Assembly (NCBI RefSeq): GCF_022698145.1
Contig: NZ_JALDAX010000016.1
Span: 124,001 to 188,000 of the forward strand
Reading direction: 5' to 3'
Length of the DNA stretch: 64,000 bases
Source of the DNA: Streptomyces spinosisporus
GTDB taxonomy: Bacteria > Actinomycetota > Actinomycetes > Streptomycetales > Streptomycetaceae
Under the pieces are notes generated by a model. It saw only the letters and a program-made list of their open reading frames with translations. It did no database searches and had not been told where the DNA came from. Shown one piece after another: positions 1 through 8,397 of this stretch. The position numbers were made by a program, and so were the translations under genes. Each line of letters starts with the position of its first letter. Within the stretch, counting starts at the first letter, position 1.

Positions 1-186
1 CAGTACGTCATCGACAGCCCGGTCTGCCCGGAGTTCGAGGTCTACGCGCAGAACATCGACCGCGACCCGCGGCTGGTGCCCGGCGCCGAGGTCGTCCTGC
101 ACTGGAACCCGGCCCACACCTTCGGCCTCGACGCGGCGCAGGACATCGACGCCGGTGTCGCCGAGGTCGAGGAGGAGGCCGCCTGA
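1..186 (+). CDS. Polyamine-type ABC transporter ATP-binding protein, C-terminal end (partial)
   Basis: Only the last 61 codons are inside the window, reading in frame 1 to a TGA at 184-186. The fragment looks like the C-terminal beta-rich (TOBE-type) tail of a PotA-like ATPase, ending in an acidic tail. No Walker motifs are visible because they lie upstream of the window. The identification rests mainly on context: the stop overlaps the start of a PotB-like permease (TGATG), and a PotC-like permease follows. It would energise that importer from the cytoplasmic face. Confidence 0.75.
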   Translation, partial: QYVIDSPVCPEFEVYAQNIDRDPRLVPGAEVVLHWNPAHTFGLDAAQDIDAGVAEVEEEAA

Positions 187-1109
187 TGGCCACCGTCACC
201 GAGGCGCCGCCCCTGGCGCCCGCCCCCGAGACGAAGCCCCCGCGCAAGCGGGGCCGCTGGACGCCGTACTGGCTCCTGCTGCCCGGCCTGCTCTGGCTGA
301 TCGTCTTCTTCGCGCTGCCGATGATCTACCAGGCCTCCACGTCCGTGCAGACGGGCTCCCTGGAGGAGGGCTACAAGGTCACCTGGCACTTCGCCACCTA
401 CTGGGACGCCCTGTCCGAGTACTGGCCGCAGTTCCTGCGCTCGATCCTCTACGCCGGCTCGGCGACGATCCTGTGCCTGATCCTCGGCTACCCGCTCGCG
501 TATCTGATCGCCTTCCGGGCGGGCCGCTGGCGGAACCTGATCATGATCCTGGTGATCGCGCCGTTCTTCACCAGCTTCCTGATCCGCACGCTGGCCTGGA
601 AGACGATCCTGGCGGACAGCGGCCCCGTGGTGAGCACCCTCAACACGCTGCACGTCCTGGACGTCACCAACGCGCTCGGCTGGACCGCGGGCGACCGGGT
701 CCTGGCCACCCCGCTCGCCGTGGTCTGCGGACTGACGTACAACTTCCTGCCGTTCATGATCCTGCCGCTCTACACCTCGCTGGAGCGCATCGACGGACGG
801 CTGCACGAGGCGGCGGGCGATCTGTACGCCAAACCCTGGACCACCTTCCGCAAGGTCACCTTCCCGCTGTCGATGCCCGGCGTGGTCTCCGGCACCCTGC
901 TGACCTTCATCCCGGCGGCCGGCGACTACGTCAACGCCGAACTCCTCGGCTCGACCGACACCCGCATGATCGGAAACGTCATCCAGACCCAGTTCCTGCG
1001 CATTCTGGACTACCCGACGGCCGCGGCCCTCTCCTTCATCCTGATGGCCGCGATTCTGTTCATGGTCACGATCTACATCCGCAGGGCCGGGACGGAGGAT
1101 CTGGTCTGA
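186..1109 (+). CDS. PotB-like ABC transporter permease
   Basis: Inner-membrane permease of 307 residues for a spermidine/putrescine-type importer. A cytoplasmic N-terminus (residues 1-30, basic KRGR) precedes a first membrane segment (about residues 33-55) and several more. The EAA loop that docks on the ATPase is visible as EAAGDLYAKPWTTFRKVTFP near residue 205. The ATG overlaps the stop of the upstream ATPase, so the genes are translationally coupled, and the next permease starts right after its stop. Polyamine specificity is inferred from the family, the neighbouring amine oxidoreductase and the nearby gabT. Other small cationic or amino-acid-like substrates are possible. Confidence 0.87.
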   Translation: MATVTEAPPLAPAPETKPPRKRGRWTPYWLLLPGLLWLIVFFALPMIYQASTSVQTGSLEEGYKVTWHFATYWDALSEYWPQFLRSILYAGSATILCLILGYPLAYLIAFRAGRWRNLIMILVIAPFFTSFLIRTLAWKTILADSGPVVSTLNTLHVLDVTNALGWTAGDRVLATPLAVVCGLTYNFLPFMILPLYTSLERIDGRLHEAAGDLYAKPWTTFRKVTFPLSMPGVVSGTLLTFIPAAGDYVNAELLGSTDTRMIGNVIQTQFLRILDYPTAAALSFILMAAILFMVTIYIRRAGTEDLV

Positions 1110-1910
1110 ATGCCTGTCGTCAACTGGCTCAAGCGCCATCTCGTCGTCATCGCGGGGCTGGTGACCCTCGCCTATCTCCTGCTGCCGAACGTCATCGTCA
1201 CGGTCTTCTCCTTCAACAAGCCGAAGGGCCGCTTCAACTACCAGTGGCAGCAGTTCTCCACGGACGCCTGGAAGGATCCGTGCGGCGTCGCCGACATGTG
1301 CGGATCGCTGTCGATCAGCCTGCAGATCGCCCTGTGGGCGACGCTCGGCGCCACCGTGCTCGGCACGATGATCGCCTTCGCGCTGGTCCGCTACCGGTTC
1401 CGCGCGCGGGGCACCGTCAACTCGCTGATCTTCCTGCCGATGGCGATGCCCGAGGTCGTCATGGCGGCCTCGCTGCTCACCCTGTTCCTCAACCTGGGTG
1501 CGCAGCTGGGCTTCTGGACGATCCTGATCGCCCACATCATGTTCTGCCTCAGCTTCGTCGTCGTCGCCGTCAAGGCGCGCGTGATGTCCATGGACCCGCG
1601 TCTGGAGCAGGCCGCACAGGACCTCTACGCCGGTCCGGCGCAGACCTTCCTGCGGGTCACCCTGCCGATCGCGGCCCCCGGGATCGCCGCGGGCGCGCTG
1701 CTGTCCTTCGCGCTCTCCTTCGACGACTTCATCATCACCAACTTCAACGCGGGCTCCACCGTCACCTTCCCCATGTTCGTCTGGGGCTCGGCACAGCGCG
1801 GAACGCCCGTCCAGATCAATGTCATCGGCACGGCGATGTTCCTGGTCGCCGTCCTGCTGGTGCTGACCTCCATGGTCATCAGCAACCGCCGCAACCGGCA
1901 GAAGGCGTAA
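1110..1910 (+). CDS. PotC-like ABC transporter permease
   Basis: Second membrane subunit of the same importer, 266 residues, with a first membrane segment at about residues 9-31 (LVVIAGLVTLAYLLLPNVIV) and a PotC-type EAA loop EQAAQDLYAGPAQTFLRVTL near residue 170. It starts at the base following the stop of the PotB-like gene. A cognate binding protein is not visible in the window and should lie upstream with the ATPase body. The downstream FAD oxidoreductase begins 29 nt after its stop, consistent with one operon of uptake plus oxidation. Confidence 0.87.
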   Translation: MPVVNWLKRHLVVIAGLVTLAYLLLPNVIVTVFSFNKPKGRFNYQWQQFSTDAWKDPCGVADMCGSLSISLQIALWATLGATVLGTMIAFALVRYRFRARGTVNSLIFLPMAMPEVVMAASLLTLFLNLGAQLGFWTILIAHIMFCLSFVVVAVKARVMSMDPRLEQAAQDLYAGPAQTFLRVTLPIAAPGIAAGALLSFALSFDDFIITNFNAGSTVTFPMFVWGSAQRGTPVQINVIGTAMFLVAVLLVLTSMVISNRRNRQKA

Positions 1911-1939
1911 CCGCACAGTTCCTGTAGGGAGTTGACATC

Positions 1940-3358
1940 ATGGCCCCGAGCGCCATGAACCGCTGGACCGCGTCGCTTTCGGACGCACAGCCCGTCCCGT
2001 ACTGGCTGGACGACCCCGGCAGGCCCCGCCCCGAGGCCGCGCTCACCGCCGCCGAGACCTGCGATCTGCTGGTCGTCGGCGGTGGCTACAGCGGACTGTG
2101 GACCGCGCTCATCGCCAAGGAGCGCGAGCCCGGACGGGACGTCGTCCTGCTGGAGGGCCGTGAGGCGGGCTGGGCCGCCTCCGGCCGCAACGGCGGCTTC
2201 TGCGCCGCCTCCCTCACCCACGGCCTGCCCAACGGGCTGGCCCGCTGGCCCGAGGAGATCCACCAGCTCGAGGAATTGGGCGCCCGCAACCTCGACGCGA
2301 TCGAGGACGCGGTCGCCCGGCACGAGCTGGACTGCGAGTTCGAGCGCACCGGCGAGATCGACGTGGCGACGCAGGAGTACCAGGTGCGCGAACTGCGCGA
2401 CTGGTACGCGGAGATGGAGCGCGAGGGCCTCGCCGAGGGCGTCGAGTACCTGGACGCCGACGCGGTGCGGGAGCAGGTCGACTCACCGACGTTCCGGGCG
2501 GGCCTGTGGGACCGCCGGGGCGTGGCCATGGTCCATCCGGCGAAGCTCGCCTGGGGCCTCAAACGCGCCTGTCTGCGCCTCGGCGTCCGCGTCTACGAGC
2601 ACACGCCCGCCCTGAGCCTGAAGCCGTACGGCGCCGGCATGGCCGTACGCACCCCCTACGGCTCGGTCCGCGCCCGCAGGGTCGCGCTCGGCACCAACAT
2701 CTTCCCGAACCTGGTCCGACGCGTGCGGGCGTACACCGTCCCCGTCTACGACTACGCCCTGATGACCGAGCCGCTGAGCGAGGAGCAGCTGGCCTCGGTC
2801 GGCTGGAAGAACCGCCAGGGCCTCGGGGACTCGGCGAACCAGTTCCACTACTTCCGCCTCACCGCCGACCACCGCATCCTGTGGGGCGGCTACGACGCGA
2901 TCTATCCCTACGGCGGCCGGGTGCGCGCCGAGTACGACCACCGCCCCGAGACCTACGCCAGGCTCGCCGGGCACTTCTTCACCTGCTTCCCGCAGCTGGA
3001 GGGCGTCCGCTTCACCCACGCGTGGGGCGGCGCGATCGACACCTGCTCGCGCTTCTCGGCGTTCTTCGGAACCGCGCACGGGGGCAGGGTCTCCTATGCG
3101 GCGGGCTTCACCGGCCTCGGCGTGGGTGCCACCCGGTTCGGCGCCGAGGTGATGCTGGACCTGCTGGCGGGGGAGCGGACGGAGCGCACGTCGCTCGCGA
3201 TGGTCCGCACGAAGCCGCTGCCGTTCCCGCCCGAGCCCTTCGCCTGGGCCGGTATCGCCCTGACCAAGTGGTCGCTGGCGCACGCGGATGCGCACGGCGG
3301 CCGACGCAACCTCTGGCTGCGGACGATGGACCGGCTGGGCCTCGGCTTCGACAGCTGA
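1940..3358 (+). CDS. FAD-dependent amine oxidoreductase (DAO family, PuuB-like)
   Basis: Protein of 472 residues in the DAO/glycine-oxidase family. An FAD-binding Rossmann motif (DLLVVGGGYSGLWTA) lies near residue 45, and a C-terminal AGFTGLGVGATRFGAE segment closes the flavin site. This architecture is typical of gamma-glutamylputrescine oxidase and related amine oxidases. ATG 1940 follows an AGGGAG ribosome site; a second ATG at 1955 is possible. It sits directly after polyamine-type permeases and a few genes before GABA transaminase, so oxidation of (glutamyl)putrescine or a similar amine is the likely job. No biochemical substrate can be read from the sequence. Confidence 0.85.
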   Translation: MAPSAMNRWTASLSDAQPVPYWLDDPGRPRPEAALTAAETCDLLVVGGGYSGLWTALIAKEREPGRDVVLLEGREAGWAASGRNGGFCAASLTHGLPNGLARWPEEIHQLEELGARNLDAIEDAVARHELDCEFERTGEIDVATQEYQVRELRDWYAEMEREGLAEGVEYLDADAVREQVDSPTFRAGLWDRRGVAMVHPAKLAWGLKRACLRLGVRVYEHTPALSLKPYGAGMAVRTPYGSVRARRVALGTNIFPNLVRRVRAYTVPVYDYALMTEPLSEEQLASVGWKNRQGLGDSANQFHYFRLTADHRILWGGYDAIYPYGGRVRAEYDHRPETYARLAGHFFTCFPQLEGVRFTHAWGGAIDTCSRFSAFFGTAHGGRVSYAAGFTGLGVGATRFGAEVMLDLLAGERTERTSLAMVRTKPLPFPPEPFAWAGIALTKWSLAHADAHGGRRNLWLRTMDRLGLGFDS

Positions 3359-3468
3359 ATGTGATCCGGTTCACCCCACAGGGGCGTCAGAACCCGCGTA
3401 ATGCTGCGGGCAGGCCCTGCTCTCCCCTGTGACGCGACGGCGTCACGGAGAGACAGGGAGGTCTCCTC
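3359..3468 (+). other. Intergenic region with nested inverted repeats
   Basis: Between the oxidoreductase and the PrimPol-like gene there is an 8-bp inverted repeat (CACAGGGG 3377-3384 with CCCCTGTG 3424-3431) enclosing CCCGC/GCGGG (3393-3397, 3406-3410). It is followed by a compact hairpin GTGACGC-GACG-GCGTCAC at 3429-3446. Either could end the polyamine operon transcript or act as an operator. A GGGAGG ribosome site for the next gene starts near 3458. Confidence 0.4.
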
Positions 3469-3936
3469 ATGGCTGGGGCGAAGACGGCGGTGGAGTGGCT
3501 GGCATCCGCTGCGCCCGATCCCGAGGCCTGCCGCCGGGAGTGGGAGCGCAATCCGCAGGGGATCGCACTGCTGCCCGCCGGCAAGGCCTGGGACGTGCTG
3601 ATCCTGCCGAGCGAACTCGGCTATCCGACGCTCGACGTGCTCACCCGCGTCCTCGACCGGCTCGGCCCGGTGCTGGCCGACTTCGGGGACGCGCGGATGG
3701 GTTTCCTGGTGCCACCGGGCACCGCGGCCCGATGGCTCGGCACGGGCATCCGCACGGTCGGGGACGGGGCCTGGATCGTGGTGCCGTACCCGGGCCGCTC
3801 CGCCAGCGGGGTCCGCTGGCTGGTGCCGCCGGACGGCTCCGGCCTGCTCACCGACCCGGCGCTGCTCGAACTGGCCCTGCACGAGGCGGCGGCGGGCCTG
3901 GCCGGTGAGGACGGCGGCCGGGGCCCGAGGTCTTGA
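3469..3936 (+). CDS. Small PrimPol-like (bifunctional DNA primase/polymerase domain) protein
   Basis: A 155-residue soluble protein conserved in Streptomyces and, as I recall, often labelled as an N-terminal bifunctional DNA primase/polymerase domain. The pattern GIALLPAGKAWDVLILP (residues 25-41) followed by GPVLADFGDARMGFLVPPGT and a later WIVVPYPGR-RWLVPP segment resembles that family. No helicase domain or primase zinc finger is attached, and I cannot identify a complete set of catalytic acidic residues, so polymerase activity is doubtful. ATG 3469 follows GGGAGG. It stands alone between the polyamine operon and the chitinase gene, and the chitinase control region overlaps its end. Confidence 0.7.
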   Translation: MAGAKTAVEWLASAAPDPEACRREWERNPQGIALLPAGKAWDVLILPSELGYPTLDVLTRVLDRLGPVLADFGDARMGFLVPPGTAARWLGTGIRTVGDGAWIVVPYPGRSASGVRWLVPPDGSGLLTDPALLELALHEAAAGLAGEDGGRGPRS

Positions 3937-3943
3937 CACGAGC

Positions 3944-3959
3944 ATTGGTCTGGACCAAA
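3944..3959 (+). promoter_or_regulatory. DasR-responsive element (dre) of the chitinase gene
   Basis: The 16-mer ATTGGTCTGGACCAAA contains TGGTCTGGACCA at 3946-3957, which matches the known dre consensus (TGGTCTAGACCA core) of the GntR-type N-acetylglucosamine regulator DasR. It lies about 47 nt before the GTG start of a secreted chitinase. A TTGACA hexamer at 3933-3938 could be a -35 box, which would place the operator inside the promoter. Repression lifted by glucosamine-6-phosphate is the expected behaviour from the known system. Confidence 0.8.
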
Positions 3960-4005
3960 TTGGGCGCGCTCCACCCCTCCAATTCCCCCCTGCCCGGAGG
4001 CACTT

Positions 4006-5811
4006 GTGGACCGCCCCAGACACATCAGACCCGTCCTCGCCGCGCTCACCGCGACCCTGCTGGCCGTGCCCGGCCTCACCGCCCTCTCCGCGTCGGCCCA
4101 GGCGGCCGACGCGGACCTGGCCCGCAACGGAGGCTTCGAATCCGGCCTCGACGGCTGGAGCTGCACCGCCGGTACGGTGGTCAACGCACCCGTGCACAGC
4201 GGCAGTTCGGCGCTGCAGGCGACCCCCGCCGGCAGCGACAACGCGCAGTGCACGCAGACCGTGACCGTGCAGCCCAACTCCCAGTACACGCTGAGCGGTT
4301 GGGTCCGCGGCTCCTACGTCTACCTCGGCGCGAACGGCACCGGCACCACCGACGTCTCCACCTGGACCCAGTCCGCCCCCGACTGGCAGAAGCTCACCAC
4401 GACCTTCACCACCGGCGCCTCCACCACCAAGGTGACCCTCTACACGCACGGCTGGTACGGCACCGGTGCCTACTACGCCGACGACGTCTCCCTCGTCGGC
4501 CCGGGCGGGAGCACGAGCCAGCCGCCGTCCGCACCCAGCGGCCTGCGGACCACCTCCGTGTCCTCCACCAGCGTCGGCCTGTCCTGGTCCGCCGTCACCG
4601 GCGCGACGGGCTACGCCGTCTACCGCGACGGCGCCAAGGTCCAGACGGTGAGCAGCACTTCGGCCACCGTCAGCGGACTGTCCCCGGCCACCGCGTACAG
4701 CTTCCAGGTCGCCGCCGTGAACGACGCCGGCGAGTCCGCGAAGTCGGCCGCCGTCACCGCCACCACGACCGACGGCCCGACCGGCCCCTCCACCGACCTC
4801 CCCACGCACGCCCTGGTCGGCTATCTGCACGCGAGCTTCGCCAACGGCTCCGGCTACACGCGCCTGGCCGACGTCCCGGACAGCTGGGACGTCATCGACC
4901 TGGCCTTCGGCGAGCCGACCTCCGCCACCTCCGGCGACATCCGCTTCAACCGCTGCCCGGTCAGCGAATGCCCGAACGTCGAGTCGGACGCCGACTTCAA
5001 GGCCGCGATCAAGGCCAAGCAGGCGGCCGGCAAGAAGGTGCTGATCTCGATCGGCGGGGCCAACGGCCAGGTCCAGCTGACCACCACCGCCGCCCGCGAC
5101 GCCTTCGTCTCCTCGGTCTCGAACATCATCGACACCTACGGACTCGACGGCCTGGACATCGACTTCGAGGGCCACTCACTCTCCCTGAACGCCGACGACA
5201 CCGACTTCAAGAACCCGAAGACCCCGGTGATCGTCAACCTGATCTCGGCCCTGAAGACCCTGAAGGCCAAGTACGGCTCGGACTTCGTGCTGACCATGGC
5301 CCCGGAGACGTTCTTCGTGCAGATGGGCTACCAGTTCTACGGCACCGGCAAGTTCGGCGGCCAGGACCCGCGCTGCGGCGCCTACCTCCCCGTCATCTAC
5401 GCCCTGCGCGACGACCTGACCCTGCTGCACGTCCAGGACTACAACTCGGGCCCGATCATGGGCCTCGACAACCAGTACCACTCGATGGGCGGCGCCGACT
5501 TCCACATCGCGATGACCGACATGCTGCTCACCGGCTTCCCCGTGGCGGGCGACGCGAACAACGTCTTCCCGCCGCTGCGCCCGGACCAGGTGGCGATCGG
5601 CATGCCGGCGTCGGTGAACGCGGGCAACGGCTACGTCGCGCCCGCCGAGGTCACCAAGACCCTCGACTGCCTGACGAAGAAGACCAACTGCGGCTCGTAC
5701 CCCACCCACGGCAGCTGGCCCGCCCTGCGCGGCCTGATGACCTGGTCGGTCAACTGGGACCGCTTCTCGAACTGGGAGTTCCAGCGGACGTTCGACGGCT
5801 ATTTCGGCTGA
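4006..5811 (+). CDS. Secreted GH18 chitinase with N-terminal carbohydrate-binding and FnIII domains
   Basis: 601 residues. An N-terminal Sec signal (about residues 1-33, ending in AQA) is followed by a carbohydrate-binding-like beta domain (about 36-165, starting LARNGGFESGLDGW). A fibronectin type III domain comes next (about 170-260), then a GH18 catalytic barrel from about 265. The catalytic signature DGLDIDFE is intact, with D381, D384, D386 and general acid E388. It should release chitooligosaccharides outside the cell. GTG 4006 sits 5 nt after GGAGG. A dre site lies upstream. From memory, S. coelicolor ChiB occupies a comparable position beside gabT, but I do not assign the symbol. Its last 62 nt overlap the PAP2 gene on the other strand. 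Confidence 0.93.
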   Translation: MDRPRHIRPVLAALTATLLAVPGLTALSASAQAADADLARNGGFESGLDGWSCTAGTVVNAPVHSGSSALQATPAGSDNAQCTQTVTVQPNSQYTLSGWVRGSYVYLGANGTGTTDVSTWTQSAPDWQKLTTTFTTGASTTKVTLYTHGWYGTGAYYADDVSLVGPGGSTSQPPSAPSGLRTTSVSSTSVGLSWSAVTGATGYAVYRDGAKVQTVSSTSATVSGLSPATAYSFQVAAVNDAGESAKSAAVTATTTDGPTGPSTDLPTHALVGYLHASFANGSGYTRLADVPDSWDVIDLAFGEPTSATSGDIRFNRCPVSECPNVESDADFKAAIKAKQAAGKKVLISIGGANGQVQLTTTAARDAFVSSVSNIIDTYGLDGLDIDFEGHSLSLNADDTDFKNPKTPVIVNLISALKTLKAKYGSDFVLTMAPETFFVQMGYQFYGTGKFGGQDPRCGAYLPVIYALRDDLTLLHVQDYNSGPIMGLDNQYHSMGGADFHIAMTDMLLTGFPVAGDANNVFPPLRPDQVAIGMPASVNAGNGYVAPAEVTKTLDCLTKKTNCGSYPTHGSWPALRGLMTWSVNWDRFSNWEFQRTFDGYFG

Positions 5812-6691
5812 GCAGCAGCCAGAGCGCCGTGAGCAGCACCGTGCACAGGCACCAGCTGGCCACGACGTCCAGGGGCCAGTGGTAACCGCGGCGCACCAGA
5901 CCGAACCCGACGGCGAGATTGACGACGGCGCACGCCACGACGAGCCCGCGGCGGACGTACCGGCCGCGCAGCCAGGGAAGGAGGACCAGCGTGGCGGCGC
6001 CGTAGGCCACGGAGGCCGTCGCGGTGTGGCCGGACGGGTAGTAGCCGGGTCCGCCGTGCATGATCGGCGGACCCGGCCGGTCGATCAGTTCCTTCAGCGG
6101 TACGACCAGCACCGGGACCAGCGCCATCAGCACGGCGGCCGCGAGCGGCGGCAGCCACCAGCGGTTCGTCCCGGCGCGACGGCCGCGCCAGGCGACGTAG
6201 CCGATCACGACCGCGAGCACCGGGACCGCGACCGTGACGTTGCCGAGGTCGGAGAGGCCGCCGTAGAGGCGCAGCGGGTCCACGACCGCGTCGCTGATCC
6301 GCTCGTCGAGACGGCGGAGCGGGCCGTCGTCGACGACCTGCCAGGTGATCAGCGCGAAGAGGAGGGCCGGAAGGCCCATGAGCGCGAGAAGTGGAAGAAA
6401 GGAGGCCGGCCGCCCCGGAACAGGGGGGGTAGTTCCGAGGCGGCCGATCAGACCGGATGGACGCCCACCCCGGGGGGTTTGGGGCGGGCGACTGTCCGAT
6501 CGGTGAGGAGATCCGAAGCCGGAGGCTCCGGGTGTGTGCGCGAGGGCACGACCAGGTCGTAGCTGGGGAGGCCACGGCCTGAAGTCGCCCACAGTCCCCT
6601 GTGAGCGGGGTGTATCTCTCATCTGGAAGAAACCTACGGCAGCAGATGGGTGGAAGACAGGTGGAATCCCGTCCCGCCATCCACCTCGCAC
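5750..6691 (-). CDS. PAP2-superfamily membrane phosphatase (start uncertain)
   Basis: Integral membrane phosphatase with the three PAP2 motifs in order: KELIDRPGPP, PSGH, and RRGYHWPLD, giving the usual catalytic His/Arg/Asp set for lipid or isoprenoid pyrophosphate dephosphorylation. Several hydrophobic segments alternate with these motifs. The C-terminus overlaps the chitinase coding end by 62 nt in convergent orientation. The extreme start (GTG 6691) adds about 105 low-quality residues. An internal ATG at 6622 or at 6378 is possible, but 6378 would cut into the first membrane segment (FLPLLALMGLPALLFALITW). I see no good ribosome site for any of them, so the true N-terminus is unresolved. 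Confidence 0.78.
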   Translation of the reverse strand: MRGGWRDGIPPVFHPSAAVGFFQMRDTPRSQGTVGDFRPWPPQLRPGRALAHTPGASGFGSPHRSDSRPPQTPRGGRPSGLIGRLGTTPPVPGRPASFLPLLALMGLPALLFALITWQVVDDGPLRRLDERISDAVVDPLRLYGGLSDLGNVTVAVPVLAVVIGYVAWRGRRAGTNRWWLPPLAAAVLMALVPVLVVPLKELIDRPGPPIMHGGPGYYPSGHTATASVAYGAATLVLLPWLRGRYVRRGLVVACAVVNLAVGFGLVRRGYHWPLDVVASWCLCTVLLTALWLLLSRNSRRTSAGTPSSRSGPS

Positions 6692-6812
6692 ACGTTCTTC
6701 ACATGGCCTGACGCCGCCGCCCCCAACGCGGAATCCCGGTGCCCGCGAGGGCTGGGACGGAGGGGACGGAAGTGGCGCGCATCCTGTGGGTGAGCTGGGG
6801 ATTCCGTTTGGC

Positions 6813-8147
6813 TCAGACGCCCGCGAAGGCCTGCTCGATGATGTCGAGACCCTCGCTCAGGAGGTCCTCGCCGATCACCAGCGGAGGCAGGAAGCGGAGG
6901 ACGTTGCCGTAGGTGCCACAGGTCAGGACCAGCAGGCCCTCCTGGTGGCAGGCCTTGGCGAGAGCGGCGGTCGCCTCGGGGTTCGGCTCCTTGGTCGTAC
7001 GGTCCTTGACCAGCTCGATGGCGATCATGGCGCCCCGGCCGCGCACCTCGCCGATGACGTCGAACTTGTCGGCCATGGCGGTCAGCCGGGACTTCATGAT
7101 CGACTCGATGTTCCTCGCCCTGGCGTTGAGGTCGAGCTCCTTCATGGTCTCGATGGCGCCGAGCGCACCGGCGCAGGCCACCGGGTTGCCGCCGTAGGTG
7201 CCGCCGAGGCCGCCCGCGTGCGCGGCGTCCATGATCTCGGCGCGGCCGGTCACGGCGGCCAGCGGCAGACCGCCCGCGATGCCCTTGGCGGTGGTGATCA
7301 GGTCGGGGACGATGCCCTCGTCCTCGCACGCGAACCACTGGCCGGTGCGGCAGAAGCCGGACTGGATCTCGTCGGCGACGAAGACGATGCCGTTGTCCGA
7401 GGCGAACTTCCGGATCGCGGGCAGGAAGCCCTTGGCCGGCTCGATGAAGCCGCCCTCGCCGAGCACCGGCTCGATGATGATCGCGGCGACGTTCTCGGCG
7501 CCGACCTGCTTGCTGATCTGGTCGACGGCCTGCGCGGCGGCCTCGGGGCCCGCGTTCTCGGGGCCGGTCGGCCAGCGGTAGCCGTAGGCGACCGGGACGC
7601 GGTAGACCTCGGGCGCGAAGGGCCCGAAGCCGTGCTTGTACGGCATGTTCTTGGCGGTGAGCGCCATCGTGAGGTTGGTCCGGCCGTGGTAGCCGTGGTC
7701 GAAGACGACGACCGCCTGGCGCTTCGTGTACGCGCGGGCGATCTTGACCGCGTTCTCGACGGCCTCGGCGCCGGAGTTGAACAGCGCGGACTTCTTCGCG
7801 TGGTCGCCCGGCGTGAGCTCGGCCAGGGCCTCGGCGACCGCCACGTACCCCTCGTACGGGGTCACCATGAAACAGGTGTGGGTGAAGTCGGCGAGCTGCG
7901 CGGAGGCCCGGCGCACGACGGCCTCGGCGGAGGCGCCGACGGAGGTCACGGCGATGCCGGAACCGAAGTCGATCAGCCGGTTGCCGTCGACGTCCTCGAT
8001 GATCCCGCCGCCCGCGCGCGTGGTGAACACGGGCAGCACGGAGCCCACGCCCTGCGCGACCGCGGCGCTGCGGCGGGCCTGCAGTTCCTGCGACTTCGGG
8101 CCGGGGATCGCGGTGACGATCCGGCGCTCCTGCGGAAGTGCGCTCAT
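6813..8147 (-). CDS. gabT: 4-aminobutyrate--2-oxoglutarate transaminase
   Basis: Class III PLP aminotransferase of 444 residues, the usual GabT length. The PLP lysine is K288 in TTAKGIAGGLP, preceded by the cofactor-contacting aspartate in VADEIQSGF. It converts GABA plus 2-oxoglutarate to succinate semialdehyde plus glutamate in the cytoplasm. It lies between a polyamine-uptake operon and a PucR regulator/aldehyde dehydrogenase pair, fitting a putrescine-to-succinate route. Related class III enzymes (putrescine or beta-alanine aminotransferases) are the main alternative. It diverges from the TraD-like ATPase gene across a 250-nt intergenic region. Confidence 0.9.
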   Translation of the reverse strand: MSALPQERRIVTAIPGPKSQELQARRSAAVAQGVGSVLPVFTTRAGGGIIEDVDGNRLIDFGSGIAVTSVGASAEAVVRRASAQLADFTHTCFMVTPYEGYVAVAEALAELTPGDHAKKSALFNSGAEAVENAVKIARAYTKRQAVVVFDHGYHGRTNLTMALTAKNMPYKHGFGPFAPEVYRVPVAYGYRWPTGPENAGPEAAAQAVDQISKQVGAENVAAIIIEPVLGEGGFIEPAKGFLPAIRKFASDNGIVFVADEIQSGFCRTGQWFACEDEGIVPDLITTAKGIAGGLPLAAVTGRAEIMDAAHAGGLGGTYGGNPVACAGALGAIETMKELDLNARARNIESIMKSRLTAMADKFDVIGEVRGRGAMIAIELVKDRTTKEPNPEATAALAKACHQEGLLVLTCGTYGNVLRFLPPLVIGEDLLSEGLDIIEQAFAGV

Positions 8148-8397
8148 GAGGGGCTCCTGGGGGTTGTGCGCGGTGGTACGGACGGCGTTGAACGGGCTCT
8201 TGCCTTCTTTTCTCGCAGGCTAGGACCGGGGACGGAAGCTGGGCATGCTCCATGTGGGCGTTGTCGGGCGGCGCGATTGTCCACCGTGGACATGGCGCAG
8301 GTCGCGGGCCCGGCCGTGTGAGGCGGTGAACTGTCCGTACGGGGCGTTAGATTGACCGCTGACGGTGCACGGAGCGGCTGGTCGAGGGGCGAGGGCG
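8148..8397 (+). promoter_or_regulatory. Divergent intergenic region between gabT and the TraD-like ATPase gene
   Basis: 250 nt with no gene. It must hold promoters for both directions. TAGATT at about 8348 is a possible -10 hexamer for the rightward gene, and GAGGGGCGAGGG just before 8398 is its ribosome site. I see no strong operator palindrome. Confidence 0.35.

Noticed and set aside
42..1916. 624-codon open frame on the minus strand opposite the polyamine permeases
   Set aside because: Rich in Arg/Gly/Asp/Gln with no recognisable domain. It is the mirror image expected from high third-position GC in the real plus-strand genes.
8365..8397. GTG start 11 codons upstream for the TraD-like ATPase
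   Set aside because: The ribosome site GAGGGGCGAGGG lies between it and ATG 8398, favouring the latter.
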